From assembly GCA_964441335.1 (NCBI GenBank), contig CAYTUI010000007.1:1-42943 (forward strand): 42,943 bases of DNA, in the 5' to 3' direction. The position numbers and the translations under genes are program-made. Below the pieces are notes generated by a model. The model worked only from the letters and a program-made list of their open reading frames with translations, was not told where the DNA came from and searched no databases. Source of the DNA: CAYTUI01 sp964441335 (lineage in GTDB: Bacteria; Patescibacteriota; Patescibacteriia; UBA1558; 2-01-FULL-52-15). Positions 15,597 through 23,281 of the stretch are shown one piece after another (the first letter of the stretch is position 1; every line of letters begins with the position of its first letter).

Positions 15597-17556
15597 TCAA
15601 TCGACCGTGTTAGCCTTTGACAGATGTCTCGGCTTATCAACGTCAAGTCCCCGTCGAACAGCCATGTAGTAAGCGAGTAGCTGACAATAGACATTGGCCA
15701 GCAGTGAGCCAAAGAACGGGATGGGTCTGGGGCACTGTCAGCAAATGGCCGTGGTTACTCCCAGCGACCAAACGCTCTACCCTCTTATCTCCTTCGGTGC
15801 CAATGACTATCAGCTTGCCTTCACGCGAGGAAACCTCCTCAATGTTCGATAACATCTTGGAGAAGGTTATGGTGTCCCAGGGACCGCTGGTAGCGATACC
15901 GATGATAGGCATCGCGCTTCTGATGCGAGACACCGATCCGTCCTGTAACGGTTCACCCAGTTCATCTCCATGAACCAGGGCCAGAGGGCCATGCTTCAAC
16001 TCTCCTGCCGGATAGCCTTCAGCATGAATGTAGGAAACCTCCTTTAGTTTCAGTGCCCCTTCCAGAGCAACAGGATAGCCAAAGCCCCGACCGATGAACA
16101 GAGCGTGCTCCTGTTCACTCTGGTGCAGAGCGTGGCTGATTTGCTCAACCTCGCTGGCTTTGGACAGTACTTGGGCGATCTGCTCAGGCAAATCCTCCAT
16201 GGACTGGATAATGTATCCCAGATCTGTCTGCGACCTAGGATTACCCCGTAGCTCTACCAGCTTCAAGGCGAACAAAGCGGACGCCACCACTTGACCGGTA
16301 AAGGACTTGGTGGAGGCCACAGAAACTTCCGGACCAACTCGCAAATACGTACCTTGATCCGTCAGCTCGTCTCCCAGAGTTGAAAACTCTTCGTTGAGAA
16401 TGCCCCAGATCTTAGCACCTTGGTCACGAGCTTTGATAACAGCATCATTGGTATCTTTGGTCTCGCCAGACTGCGAGAAAGCGATTACCAGCGTTCTATT
16501 ATCAACCGGGGAATTGCCGGTGCTGAACTCTGAACCTAACTCAACCTGGCAGCGCATACCTGTCAGATGCTGGATTAGCTGCTTACCCATCAAGGCGGCG
16601 TGGTACGAAGTGCCACAGCCGACAAGATAGATGTAGTTAAGCTGTTCCGGCGATGACAGAAAGTTGTGCAGCTGCTCGGCCCCGTGTAAACGAACCACCG
16701 ACCGACCTTGTTGATCGTCAGGAAAACGATCTTCATACAGCCTCCCGAGCATTTCGGGCTGCTCCATGATTTCCTTAAGCATAAAATAAGGGTATTCGCC
16801 CTTATCCAAGTCAGCCAGCTCGTAGCTCAGCTTCATGAATGGTCTGGGCGAAACCGGCTTACCACTGCTCAAAAGAAGATGGCTGAACTGTCCCTTACGC
16901 CGAGCCACAATCATCTCTCCGTTACGGATATTCAGAGCCTGGTCCGTAAACTCACGGAAAGCCTTGTGATCAGAAGCCAAAAAGACTTCATCTTCTGTCC
17001 GGCCAAGGGATAGTGGACTGCCCTGCTTGACCCCGACAATGGTGTCGGGATCGGCGACTGAGGTAACAGCGATAGCAAAAGAGCCTTTCAGTCTTTTGGC
17101 CATCAACCGCACTGAAGTGGGCAGATCATAACCATCGGCCGTCAAAGCCTCTAGCAGATGTGCCATAACCTCTGTGTCGGTATCAGACCTAAAGGTGTGG
17201 CCTTGCGCAACTAGTTCATCACGCAGCAGTAGGGCATTTTCCACAATGCCATTATGAACAACAGCAATCCGTTGATCACAAGAAACATGTGGATGGGCAT
17301 TACGAACAGAACTTTCGCCCGTAGTAGCCCAACGAGTATGGCCGATACCAACATCTGAAAGGGGCAGGTCGGTTCTAGCAATCAAACCCTCCAATTTATT
17401 GATGGAACCGACTTCCTTCAAAATCAGGGGTAGACTAGAACCGAGGCTCAGAGAAATACCGGCTGAATCGTAACCCCGGTATTCCAGGCGTCGCAGACCG
17501 CTCAAAAGCACATCCACAGCCTGACGTTTGCCAACATATCCGACAATCCCGCACAT
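15597..17556 (-). CDS. glmS: Glutamine-fructose-6-phosphate aminotransferase (isomerizing), with a frameshift near the C-terminus
   Basis: Makes glucosamine-6-phosphate from fructose-6-P and glutamine, the first step to UDP-GlcNAc and cell wall. The N-terminal glutaminase domain begins MCGIVGYVGKRQAVDVLLSG with Cys2 as nucleophile; two SIS isomerase domains follow (GCGTSYHAALMGKQL, AFSQSGETKDT, GRGFGYPVALEGALKLKEVSYIHAEGYPAGELKHGPLAL). The uninterrupted frame stops at 15643 with a nonsense tail, but the family's C-terminal block (LLANVYCQLLAYYMAVRRGL, DVDKPRHLSK) continues in the +1 frame to a TGA at 15597-15599. The slip is near the GGGG run at 15729-15732: one base too many. It has a strong SD, AAGGAGGAG, a triple-hairpin leader and its own terminator. 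Codon use is G/C-rich like the orphans. Confidence 0.93.
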
Positions 17557-17568
17557 GGAACTCCTCCT

Positions 17569-17626
17569 TGACGAGCTCAGCTCGTCTTTGCGTGCTCAGC
17601 TCGCCTTGACCAGCTCAGCTGGTCTT
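17569..17626 (-). promoter_or_regulatory. Triple TGA-loop hairpin leader of glmS
   Basis: On the coding strand three hairpins stand in a row just before the SD: GACCAGC-TGA-GCTGGTC, then GCGAGC-TGA-GCACGC (one mismatch), then GACGAGC-TGA-GCTCGTC. Spacers are AAG and AAA, and the last is followed by AAGGAGGAG and the ATG. It does not resemble the glmS ribozyme. The regularity suggests a protein- or ribosome-sensing leader or a stability element, but this is inference. Confidence 0.55.
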
Positions 17627-17672
17627 CGTTTTTGTTTGAAAAGAACTGGTTCTGTTATCTTACTCAATAATC

Positions 17673-17699
17673 AAAAAAAGCCAAGCTTGACTGGCTTCA
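17673..17699 (-). terminator. Hairpin with T run upstream of glmS (minus)
   Basis: Minus-strand GAAGCCAgtcaagcTTGGCTTTTTTT. It can terminate the tsaD-tsaE transcript before glmS. Just downstream, TTGGCT-16-TAAGAT may be the glmS promoter. Confidence 0.65.
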
Positions 17700-17746
17700 A
17701 TAATTATGGCGTCAGTTTCTTGACTATTCCTTATCCTGACTAACCT

Positions 17747-17857
17747 TATTAGCTGTTAGCTTATAGCTTATAGTAATAAACGATCGACTACAGGCTACAA
17801 GCTACTAGCTACAAGCTACTAGCTACTTCCTACTACCTACTAGCTACATCCTACTAA
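17747..17857. repeat. CTACAAGCTACTAGCTA low-complexity tract
   Basis: About 110 bases of degenerate CTACTAGCTACAAGCTA repeats filling the gap after tsaE. A related short piece (AGCTACAAGCTACGGGCC) follows tsaD at 18720-18745. No gene seen. Confidence 0.6.
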
Positions 17858-18292
17858 CTACATGCTATCAACAACGTCTATCTGCCGACTGTCCGGACTC
17901 AAATGTTTCAAAATAAAACGAATCGTTTTTGCCGGTAAAATCTTCTTAACTTTATCACCCCACTCAATTAAAACGACTGTTTCTTTATTACCCAAATAAT
18001 CTCCCAATCCGATATCCAATAATTCTGAAGCTTTGCCTAAACGATAAGCATCAACATGCACCAAGTGCTTAATAGATTTATTATTACATCCATAAACTTT
18101 CATTAACACAAAAGTCGGGCTGTTAACCACTTCTATCACGCCCAAACCTTGAGCTATGCCTTTGACAATAACGGTCTTACCAGCTCCCAAATCGCCTTCT
18201 AAAGAAATTACTTCACCGCCCTTAAAACCACTGGCAACTTTTTGCGCCCAGATCATTGTTTCGGTTGCTGATTTTGTAATAATTCGTTTCAT
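17858..18292 (-). CDS. tsaE: tRNA threonylcarbamoyladenosine biosynthesis ATPase TsaE
   Basis: 144 residues from the ATG at 18292 (MKRIITKSATETMIWAQKVA). Small P-loop ATPase that works with TsaD and TsaB in making t6A37 on ANN-decoding tRNAs. Walker A is GDLGAGKT (LEGDLGAGKTVIVKGIAQGL), followed by the family motif NSPTFVLMKVY, HVDAYRLG and VVLIEWGDKV. Length is typical. It lies downstream of tsaD on the same strand, separated by an inserted GIY-YIG gene; tsaB is not in the window. Confidence 0.93.
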   Translation of the reverse strand: MKRIITKSATETMIWAQKVASGFKGGEVISLEGDLGAGKTVIVKGIAQGLGVIEVVNSPTFVLMKVYGCNNKSIKHLVHVDAYRLGKASELLDIGLGDYLGNKETVVLIEWGDKVKKILPAKTIRFILKHLSPDSRQIDVVDSM

Positions 18293-18305
18293 ATAATTCC
18301 CAGAC

Positions 18306-18352
18306 GTCATTGCGAGGAGGCCGCCAGCAGGCGGACGACGCGGCAATCTCAC
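18306..18352. repeat. Left palindromic end of the GIY-YIG module
   Basis: GTCATTGCGA at 18306-18315, a CCGCC/GGCGG hairpin in the middle and GGCAATCTCA at the other end. It is a REP-like unit whose TGAGATTGC end supplies the TGA stop of the GIY-YIG gene (18349-18351). It is inverted relative to the unit at 18655-18700. Confidence 0.7.
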
Positions 18353-18639
18353 ATAATCCACTCCCCAGTTAAATCTCTCCAAAGTTTATTATTTTCCTCT
18401 ACCAAATTTATCTTCTTTAGTCTTGATCCCGCTTTTATTTGTTTTTCCCTCATAATAGCTTCTGTCGGGCCGTCACATTCCTCGTAATAGACAAGTTTAA
18501 TTAAATGATAGCGTTTACTAAAGCCTTCTACCGACAAGCTTTTATGTTGGTTCATTCTTGTAATTAAATCACTGGTAACACCAGTATATAAGACAGTATT
18601 CCATTCATTAGTAATAATGTAAACGTAAAAACTTTTCAT
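18349..18639 (-). CDS. GIY-YIG family nuclease, single-domain
   Basis: 96 residues from the ATG at 18639 (MKSFYVYIITNEWNTVLYTG); upstream in-frame sequence is palindrome and is excluded. The GIY element is VYIITN and the YIG element is YTGVTSDLITRMNQH, with Arg after YIG. A REKQIK segment supplies the usual Glu and a C-terminal basic helix follows. This is the small UvrC-like/UPF0213-type group common in CPR genomes; some relatives are linked to mobile repeats. It sits between tsaD and tsaE, flanked by inverted palindromes whose outer ends read GTCATTGCGA, so the whole block 18306-18700 looks inserted. Target unknown. Confidence 0.85.
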   Translation of the reverse strand: MKSFYVYIITNEWNTVLYTGVTSDLITRMNQHKSLSVEGFSKRYHLIKLVYYEECDGPTEAIMREKQIKAGSRLKKINLVEENNKLWRDLTGEWIM

Positions 18640-18654
18640 AATCGCTTTTCTCTT

Positions 18655-18700
18655 GGAGATTGCTTCTCCCGCCTCTTGCGAGAGGCGGGATCGCAATGAC
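18655..18700. repeat. Right palindromic end of the GIY-YIG module
   Basis: GAGATTGCTTCTCCCGCCTC at the left and GAGGCGGGATCGCAATGAC at the right, with the arms CCCGCCTCttgcGAGAGGCGGG between. Outer end TCGCAATGAC (18691-18700) is the inverse of GTCATTGCGA at 18306. Confidence 0.7.
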
Positions 18701-18746
18701 GAATTTGATTAACGCTTTTCAGCTACAAGCTACGGGCCACAAGCTA

Positions 18747-19778
18747 TTAGCGAACCAACCTCCACTGCGGATTAACTCTAACATTTTGCCAGCCCTTTGC
18801 TAACCCCTTGTCATGACGGTGGTAATAAGCGGCTACCGCTATCATCGCGGCGTTATCTCCTGTCAATTTTAGCTCCGGGTAGAAAACCGGCAAACCGTAT
18901 TCTTTGGACAGTTTAACAAAAGATTTTCTTAACTCATTATTAGCGCTGACCCCGCCGGCCAAAACAATTGATTTAGGTTTAAAGTTTTTAATCGCTTTAG
19001 CGGTTTTAATTGTTAATACATCAATAGCAGCGGCCTGAAAAGAAGCGGCAATATCCGGTAGCTCCTTTTTACTGACTTTTTTCTGTTTCTGTAAATAATA
19101 AAGGACTGCCGTCTTCAAACCGGCATAACTAAAATTAAGATCTTTAGATTGTGACATCGGTCTGGGGAAATTCATGGCTCGCGAATTACCGCCTTCGGCT
19201 AATTTAGATATTATCGGGCCACCCGGGTAACCTAAATTTAAAATCTTGGCCACTTTATCAAAAGCTTCGCCGGCCGCGTCATCCAAAGTCTGTCCCAATA
19301 ATTTATATTGACCGTGACCTTTCATTAGAACTAACTCCGTATGGCCGCCGGAGACTATTAACACCAAGGCTGGAAAAATTTTCTTGTCTGATTTAAACAA
19401 CTCCTTATGGCTTAACCAGTTGGAGTAAATATGCCCCTCCAAATGATTAACCCCCATCAAAGGCTTATCCAAAGTCATCGCCAAAGTCTTAGCCGTTTCC
19501 GTGCCAATCATTAATGAAGTAATTAATCCCGGGCCTGAAGTGACTGCTAATAAATCAACTGTCTTAAGTTTCTTTAAACCAATGGTCTTACTTAGTAATG
19601 ACAATAAGGTTTCCAAATGTTTACGCGCCGCCACTTCCGGAACTACCCCACCGTATTTAGAATGAATAGCTATCTGGGAAGACACAATATTTTTTTCCAG
19701 CTTAAAACCGCTCGGCCCGACATTAAGCAAAGCAACCGCAGTTTCATCACATGATGTTTCAATAGCTAGGACTTTCAT
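18747..19778 (-). CDS. tsaD: tRNA N6-adenosine threonylcarbamoyltransferase TsaD
   Basis: 343 residues from the ATG at 19778 (MKVLAIETSCDETAVALL); an in-frame TTG three bases earlier is possible. ASKHA-fold enzyme that transfers threonylcarbamoyl to A37 of tRNA with TsaE and TsaB. The metal motif HLEGHIYS, the VSGGHTELVLM phosphate loop, GEAFDKVAKILNLGYPGGP and VLAGGVSANNELR are all present. Length is typical. No strong SD. It heads the minus-strand run tsaD, GIY-YIG gene, tsaE. Confidence 0.96.
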   Translation of the reverse strand: MKVLAIETSCDETAVALLNVGPSGFKLEKNIVSSQIAIHSKYGGVVPEVAARKHLETLLSLLSKTIGLKKLKTVDLLAVTSGPGLITSLMIGTETAKTLAMTLDKPLMGVNHLEGHIYSNWLSHKELFKSDKKIFPALVLIVSGGHTELVLMKGHGQYKLLGQTLDDAAGEAFDKVAKILNLGYPGGPIISKLAEGGNSRAMNFPRPMSQSKDLNFSYAGLKTAVLYYLQKQKKVSKKELPDIAASFQAAAIDVLTIKTAKAIKNFKPKSIVLAGGVSANNELRKSFVKLSKEYGLPVFYPELKLTGDNAAMIAVAAYYHRHDKGLAKGWQNVRVNPQWRLVR

Positions 19779-19852
19779 CAAAATTTAATCAACTTTATTC
19801 TAAAAATATGGTTTCTTAATTAATCGCGGTCGGAGCTGAACGTAACGAAAAG

Positions 19853-19980
19853 CTGTCCGCAGGACCCGTGCCAGGGGTAGGGGTTCTTAGGGGCCTAGGG
19901 GACGGGCGAAGTTTACCCCGAGTAATCCGAGGGGGAACTCCGAGTCCCCTGGCCCCTAAGTCCTCCGCGGAAGCGGCATA
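19853..19980. repeat. Large G/C-rich palindrome upstream of tsaD
   Basis: Arms CTTAGGGGCCTAGGGGAC (19886-19903) and GTCCCCTGGCCCCTAAG (19944-19960) match except for one extra T. An outer layer (GTCCGCAGGAC / GTCCTCCGCGGA) continues the pairing. No coding potential. It separates tsaD from the small gene at 19984. Confidence 0.7.
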
Positions 19981-19983
19981 AAT

Positions 19984-20229
19984 CTAAGCAATCTCCTCCA
20001 ACTCCTTCAACTGTTCTTCCGTCATATACTCATGACAGTTATCCAACAACTCTTTGCGCAAACCGGCTAATTCCAAATCCGATTCTAGACTATCTAAATT
20101 GACTACCGTGCGGTCATCCAAACTATCTTCGGTATCAGCCTCCTCTTCCCCTACCGGCCTGGCATTGTTCCGTAACTTAAGATAATCGCCATAGAGTTTT
20201 TGACAGGTCTGTTGCATTTCTTCAGACAT
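19984..20229 (-). CDS. Small acidic helical protein, function unknown
   Basis: 81 residues, strongly acidic, with no signal or membrane segment. Two helical regions (MQQTCQKLYGDYLKLRNNAR and LESDLELAGLRKELLDNCHEY) flank an acidic linker (EEEADTEDSLDD), and a last helix (TEEQLKELEEIA) ends it. Codon use matches the core genes. No SD is obvious. It is monocistronic or precedes tsaD, from which it is separated by a large palindrome. No family recognised. Confidence 0.65.
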   Translation of the reverse strand: MSEEMQQTCQKLYGDYLKLRNNARPVGEEEADTEDSLDDRTVVNLDSLESDLELAGLRKELLDNCHEYMTEEQLKELEEIA

Positions 20230-20282
20230 AATTTTAATTCAATGATTATAAAACAATACTAGCATAGCATATCCGACAATAA

Positions 20283-20400
20283 CAAGGGTGGCCTCTGACG
20301 AAGTGGCCTTTAACGAAGTAGCCTCCCGTTCAGGGTCTGAGACCCTTCTCCTCGAGTCTGAGCGACCTCGGAGTCGAAGACAGGGGTCGAACGACTGGCT
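20283..20400. repeat. Intergenic G/C-rich repeat block
   Basis: No gene. Contains a GTGGCCTctgacGAAGTGGCC tandem-like piece at about 20288-20310, CAGGGTCTGAGACCCT at 20333-20348 (a hairpin GGGTCtGAGACCC), and CTCGAGTCTGAGCGACCTCGGAGTCGAAG at about 20352-20380 in parts. Confidence 0.45.
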
Positions 20401-20460
20401 ACTAGACAAATCAGGTAACTTTGTTAAACTAACTAACTCCTAAATAATTAAAATAAATAT

Positions 20461-21045
20461 ATGAACGAAGAAAATAAAACAATGCTCAAAATTGGAGCCA
20501 AAGCTCCTGATTGGCAAGCTGACGCCTATCATAATGACGAGGAAAAAAAGATTAAACTGTCAGATTATCAGGGCAAATGGCTGGTGATGATGTTCTACCC
20601 GGCCGACTTTACTTTTGTCTGTCCGACAGAACTGGGAGATATGGCCGATCACTATCAAGAGCTACAAAAAATCAATACCGAGGTGGTCAGTATCTCTACT
20701 GATAAAGTCTTCACTCACAAAGCCTGGCATAATGAATCAGACACCATTAAAAAAATTCAATTTCCGATGTTAGCCGACCCCACCGGACAAATCAGCCGCA
20801 CCTATAATGTTTTAATTGAAGAGGTAGGCGAAGCTTTGCGCGGCACTTTTATTATCAGTCCGGACGGTATTCTTAAGTCGTATGAAATCAACGACAATTC
20901 CATCGGCCGTAGCTCCAAAGAACTGATGAGAAAAATTAAGGCCGCTCAATTTGTGGCCGAGCATGGCGATCAGGTTTGCCCGGCTAATTGGGAACCGGGC
21001 GAAGCTACTCTTAAACCAGGTCTGGATTTGGTCGGAAAAATCTAG
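20461..21045 (+). CDS. Typical 2-Cys peroxiredoxin (AhpC/Prx1 class)
   Basis: 194 residues; reduces H2O2 and organic peroxides in the cytosol. The peroxidatic Cys is C54 in FYPADFTFVCPTEL (PxxxTxxC present), and the resolving Cys is C173 in DQVCPANWEPGE, which makes it a typical 2-Cys enzyme. The conserved Arg lies in ALRGTFIISPDG. Start at the ATG (MNEENKTMLKIGAKAPDW); a start at MLKIGAKAPDW is also possible. No reductase (ahpF, trx) is adjacent. Monocistronic, with its own terminator. Confidence 0.93.
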   Translation: MNEENKTMLKIGAKAPDWQADAYHNDEEKKIKLSDYQGKWLVMMFYPADFTFVCPTELGDMADHYQELQKINTEVVSISTDKVFTHKAWHNESDTIKKIQFPMLADPTGQISRTYNVLIEEVGEALRGTFIISPDGILKSYEINDNSIGRSSKELMRKIKAAQFVAEHGDQVCPANWEPGEATLKPGLDLVGKI

Positions 21046-21056
21046 TTACATTCAAA

Positions 21057-21090
21057 AGACATTCTCACAAATTTTTGAGAATGTTTTTTG
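21057..21090 (+). terminator. Peroxiredoxin terminator
   Basis: CATTCTCA (21060-21067) / TGAGAATG (21076-21083) and TTTTTT. Confidence 0.85.
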
Positions 21091-21091
21091 G

Positions 21092-21120
21092 TTGACAATT
21101 TAGGCAATTTACCTTAGATT
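21092..21120 (+). promoter_or_regulatory. Promoter of the 21206-22271 orphan operon
   Basis: TTGACA at 21092-21097, 17-base spacer, TAGATT at 21115-21120, directly after the upstream terminator. Confidence 0.6.
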
Positions 21121-21205
21121 AATGTGCTCGTGTTCTTTACATCTTTCAACCAACAAGGGCTGGCCCAGACGCGCTTAGCGTCCCCTGCCCGCCAAGGAGA
21201 CTCCT

Positions 21206-21790
21206 ATGACCGACTTTTTGACCCGCCGTGGCCGCATGTATCTCAACCTGCTACTCGGAGCTTCTTGTCTGCTGTCCCTGATTGCCTTGATCATCCTGAC
21301 ATCAGTCATTAAGTTTTCCGCTCTGGCGGTTGTTGGCGCCGTTGCTCTGCTGATTGCCATAGTCCTGACCTCCCTGGTCAGCATCAGAATCTCGCGCCAT
21401 CCGACCAGCTTCAAGCTGTTCAAAGCAGCCGCCGCACTATCCTACCAGGAAATCCAGGAGCTAGAAGACAGCCACGGCCGCGAGTACACCAATTTGTCCT
21501 TCCGAGAATTCTCGGTTCGGGACAAAGTCTTGACTCTGGTCATCTGGCTGTTCGCTCTTGCCTGCATCATAGTGGGTTTGCGTGATCTGTTGCATCTGAC
21601 CAAGCCGTGGATGATACCCGACATTCACGGACAGATAGTGGAGGTTCCGCTGTGGTGGACAGGCACTTTCTTCTTTTTGTCTGGACTAGCCGCGGCCTTC
21701 TGGCCGAAGCTCGCAATCTACCGCAAGGAGATTGACGCTTTTGAAGAATCCCTGAAGCGACTGCTGAAGGAATTCGGACAAAAGCCGTAA
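21206..21790 (+). CDS. Membrane protein, orphan class
   Basis: 194 residues, SD AAGGAG 6 bases before the ATG. Four hydrophobic segments in two pairs: residues 12-33 and 35-55, then 110-125 and 150-167. The middle loop carries ALSYQEIQELEDSHGREY, and the C-terminus is a charged amphipathic helix (RKEIDAFEESLKRLLKEFG), probably cytoplasmic. No family recognised. It is followed after 19 bases by another orphan membrane gene with its own SD, so the two probably form an operon. Codons are rich in C/G at third positions. Confidence 0.75.
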   Translation: MTDFLTRRGRMYLNLLLGASCLLSLIALIILTSVIKFSALAVVGAVALLIAIVLTSLVSIRISRHPTSFKLFKAAAALSYQEIQELEDSHGREYTNLSFREFSVRDKVLTLVIWLFALACIIVGLRDLLHLTKPWMIPDIHGQIVEVPLWWTGTFFFLSGLAAAFWPKLAIYRKEIDAFEESLKRLLKEFGQKP

Positions 21791-21809
21791 CACCAACAAG
21801 GAGGAAACT

Positions 21810-22271
21810 GTGAGAATCAGACTGCTTTTCTCGTTTGCTCTGTTGCTGCCTCTGTGCCTGCTCGTCATCCAAGCCTTTGAGCTGAATTACCCGATAACAT
21901 CCAGGGCTGTAGACAAAGCCGCCGGCTTGTGCATTCTGGCTATGGTAGCGATTATCATCCTGTCTAGAACCGCCTTTGTCTACGGCACTCAAGCGGCACT
22001 GCCGGCCATCAGACGAGGCGACATCCTCAAAGTTCACTACCGACTGGCCGAAAAGAACTGTGGCGTAGTTCAGGATCTCCTGATCTGCCGATTCGTTACC
22101 GGCCGAAACAAGGGACGTGTCACCAAGGTCCTGGCCACCGAGCTTGAGGGAGTTGAACCGGATGATGCTGTCAACAGACACATCTGCAAACTAGCCACCG
22201 GCCTGGAAATCTATCAGGGTGTGGCGATTAACAACGACACAAAACTGGAGGGTCGCGCGATCGTCAAATAA
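21810..22271 (+). CDS. Membrane-anchored protein with soluble C-terminal domain, orphan class
   Basis: 153 residues from a GTG start preceded by AAGGAGGAAACT. Two membrane segments at residues 5-24 and 37-55, then a soluble domain of about 95 residues with a beta-rich pattern (GDILKVHYRLAEKNCGVVQD, GRVTKVLATELEGVEP). The soluble part resembles a small beta-barrel, but no family is recognised. It shares a transcript with the 21206 gene and ends at a terminator. Confidence 0.75.
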   Translation: MRIRLLFSFALLLPLCLLVIQAFELNYPITSRAVDKAAGLCILAMVAIIILSRTAFVYGTQAALPAIRRGDILKVHYRLAEKNCGVVQDLLICRFVTGRNKGRVTKVLATELEGVEPDDAVNRHICKLATGLEIYQGVAINNDTKLEGRAIVK

Positions 22272-22292
22272 TCCGAGTGCTGACGTACAAAT

Positions 22293-22334
22293 AACCCCGC
22301 ATCATGTCCAATGACAAGATGCGGGGTTAAAAAT
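22293..22334 (+). terminator. Terminator of the orphan operon
   Basis: AACCCCGCATC / GATGCGGGGTT (22318-22328), then AAAAATTTT. The stem is symmetric, so it can also serve the convergent EamA gene on the minus strand. Confidence 0.75.
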
Positions 22335-22343
22335 TTTCCAAAA

Positions 22344-22766
22344 TTATTTAATAGTCAGTAAAATTGCGCCAGTAGCTACAAACAGTGCACCTAAACCTGT
22401 TTTCAAATTAAAACTTTCACCTAAAAATAAAGCCGCTAAAATTACCACAAAAATAACACTGGTTCTATCCAGCGCGGCTACACCCGAAGCCGGTCCATGT
22501 TTCAAAGCAAAAAAATAAAAGACCCAGGATAAAGCTCCGGCTATGCCTGAACAGACAATAAACAACATGGCTTTATTATCTATGGTAGAGATTAATTTGA
22601 ATTTCCCCAGCACCAAAGCTACCCCGATTAAAAAGATAGTCATGACAACCGAGCGCACAGCTGTAGCCAAAGTAGAATCCACATTACTGACGCCAATTTT
22701 ACCAAAGATTGCTACCAAGGCCGCAAACACCGCGGAGAGTGAAGCATAAATTATCCAAGTTTCCAT
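22344..22766 (-). CDS. EamA-family transporter, single-repeat (half-size)
   Basis: 140 residues with five hydrophobic segments and the EamA/DMT pattern: WIIYASLSAVFAALVAIFGKIGV at the start, AGALSWVFYFFALKHGPASGVAALDRTS in the middle, FLGESFNLKTGLGALFVATGAILLTI at the end. Full-length DMT exporters hold two such repeats; 140-residue single-repeat members are known and would act as dimers. Substrate unknown. It is convergent with the orphan operon. Confidence 0.85.
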   Translation of the reverse strand: METWIIYASLSAVFAALVAIFGKIGVSNVDSTLATAVRSVVMTIFLIGVALVLGKFKLISTIDNKAMLFIVCSGIAGALSWVFYFFALKHGPASGVAALDRTSVIFVVILAALFLGESFNLKTGLGALFVATGAILLTIK

Positions 22767-22845
22767 GTTATTATTTTATATAGTGAATTATATCATATCC
22801 AACAATATTGACTTAATGCCAATTTAATTATATAGTAATCCCGTT

Positions 22846-22912
22846 TCGCCCAAAGGGCGACCGCCCTCCATTCGGCCCGAGCTCATGGCCGAGGGCTGGG
22901 CGGAATTGTTAA
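22846..22912. repeat. CGCCC-type palindrome
   Basis: CGCCCAAAGGGCGACCGCCC followed by GGCCCGAGCTCATGGCCGAG and GGGCGG. Its core, CGCCCAAAGGGCGACCGCCC, is one base from the sequence inserted in the smc coding region at 35133-35152. Confidence 0.7.
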
Positions 22913-22936
22913 TTGTCAATTGTTAATTGTTATAAA

Positions 22937-23090
22937 GGCCCTATCGCCGCGTCCACCGAAGCCTTGGCGAAGGCGGGTCTAATGGTTAGCCCGCCTCGCC
23001 GAGACGAGCGAGTCGAGGCGGGCCTGCCTCGCATCGACGAAGTTTCTTGCGAGTCGAGGCGGGGACGCCAGGTTTTCCACCACCTCTGGC
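22937..23090 (+). pseudogene. tRNA-Glu remnant interrupted by two palindromic elements
   Basis: GGCCCTATCG (22937-22946) and TCTAATGGTTAG (22978-22989) match the intact tRNA-Glu at 23168. Between them is a 31-bp palindromic insert. A 73-bp palindromic insert (22990-23062) follows, then GGACGCCAGGTTTTC (23063-23077), which matches the anticodon arm with one change; the 3' side is degraded. A functional tRNA cannot form without removal of both inserts. Confidence 0.8.
22993..23066. repeat. 74-bp palindromic repeat, copy 1
   Basis: Two nested hairpins: GCCTCGccgagacgagCGAGTCGAGGC-type and CTCGCatcgacgaagtttcttGCGAG. Copy 2 at 23546-23619 differs by one base. Both copies are followed by the tRNA-Glu anticodon-arm sequence. 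Confidence 0.85.
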
Positions 23091-23146
23091 AGAATAGTGA
23101 CGAACAAAAAATGCTACTTAAAAATCAAAAAATTATCTTTGAAAGT

Positions 23147-23252
23147 GTACTCTTCATGGTGACTCACGGCCCTATCGTCTAATGGTTAGGACACCAGGTT
23201 TTCATCCTGGCAATGGGGGTTCAATTCCCCCTGGGGTCACCATGAAGAGTAC
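23147..23252. repeat. Perfect 17-bp inverted repeat around tRNA-Glu
   Basis: GTACTCTTCATGGTGAC at 23147-23163 and its exact complement GTCACCATGAAGAGTAC at 23236-23252. The right arm includes the 3' end and encoded CCA of the tRNA, so the left arm could pair with the acceptor end in a longer transcript. Confidence 0.85.
23168..23242 (+). tRNA. tRNA-Glu (anticodon UUC), CCA encoded
   Basis: Complete cloverleaf. Acceptor GGCCCTA/TGGGGTC with two G-U pairs; D arm GTCT-AATGGTTA-GGAC; anticodon arm CCAGG-TTTTCAT-CCTGG with TTC at 23201-23203; four-base variable loop; T arm GGGGG-TTCAATT-CCCCC; discriminator A (23239) and CCA (23240-23242). It lies inside a 17-bp inverted repeat and between tRNA-Glu remnants. 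Confidence 0.95.
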
Positions 23253-23281
23253 AAACTTCGTAATAAATTTAATGAAAAGCG

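Noticed and set aside
17569..17626. glmS ribozyme
   Set aside because: No ribozyme core; the leader is three simple hairpins.
17747..17857. Small-RNA or coding function of the CTACTAGCTA tract
   Set aside because: Low-complexity, no start with SD, no hairpin; treated as simple repeat.
22913..23182. Open frame over the tRNA-Glu remnant
   Set aside because: It runs through two palindromes and tRNA pieces and has no SD or protein-like composition.
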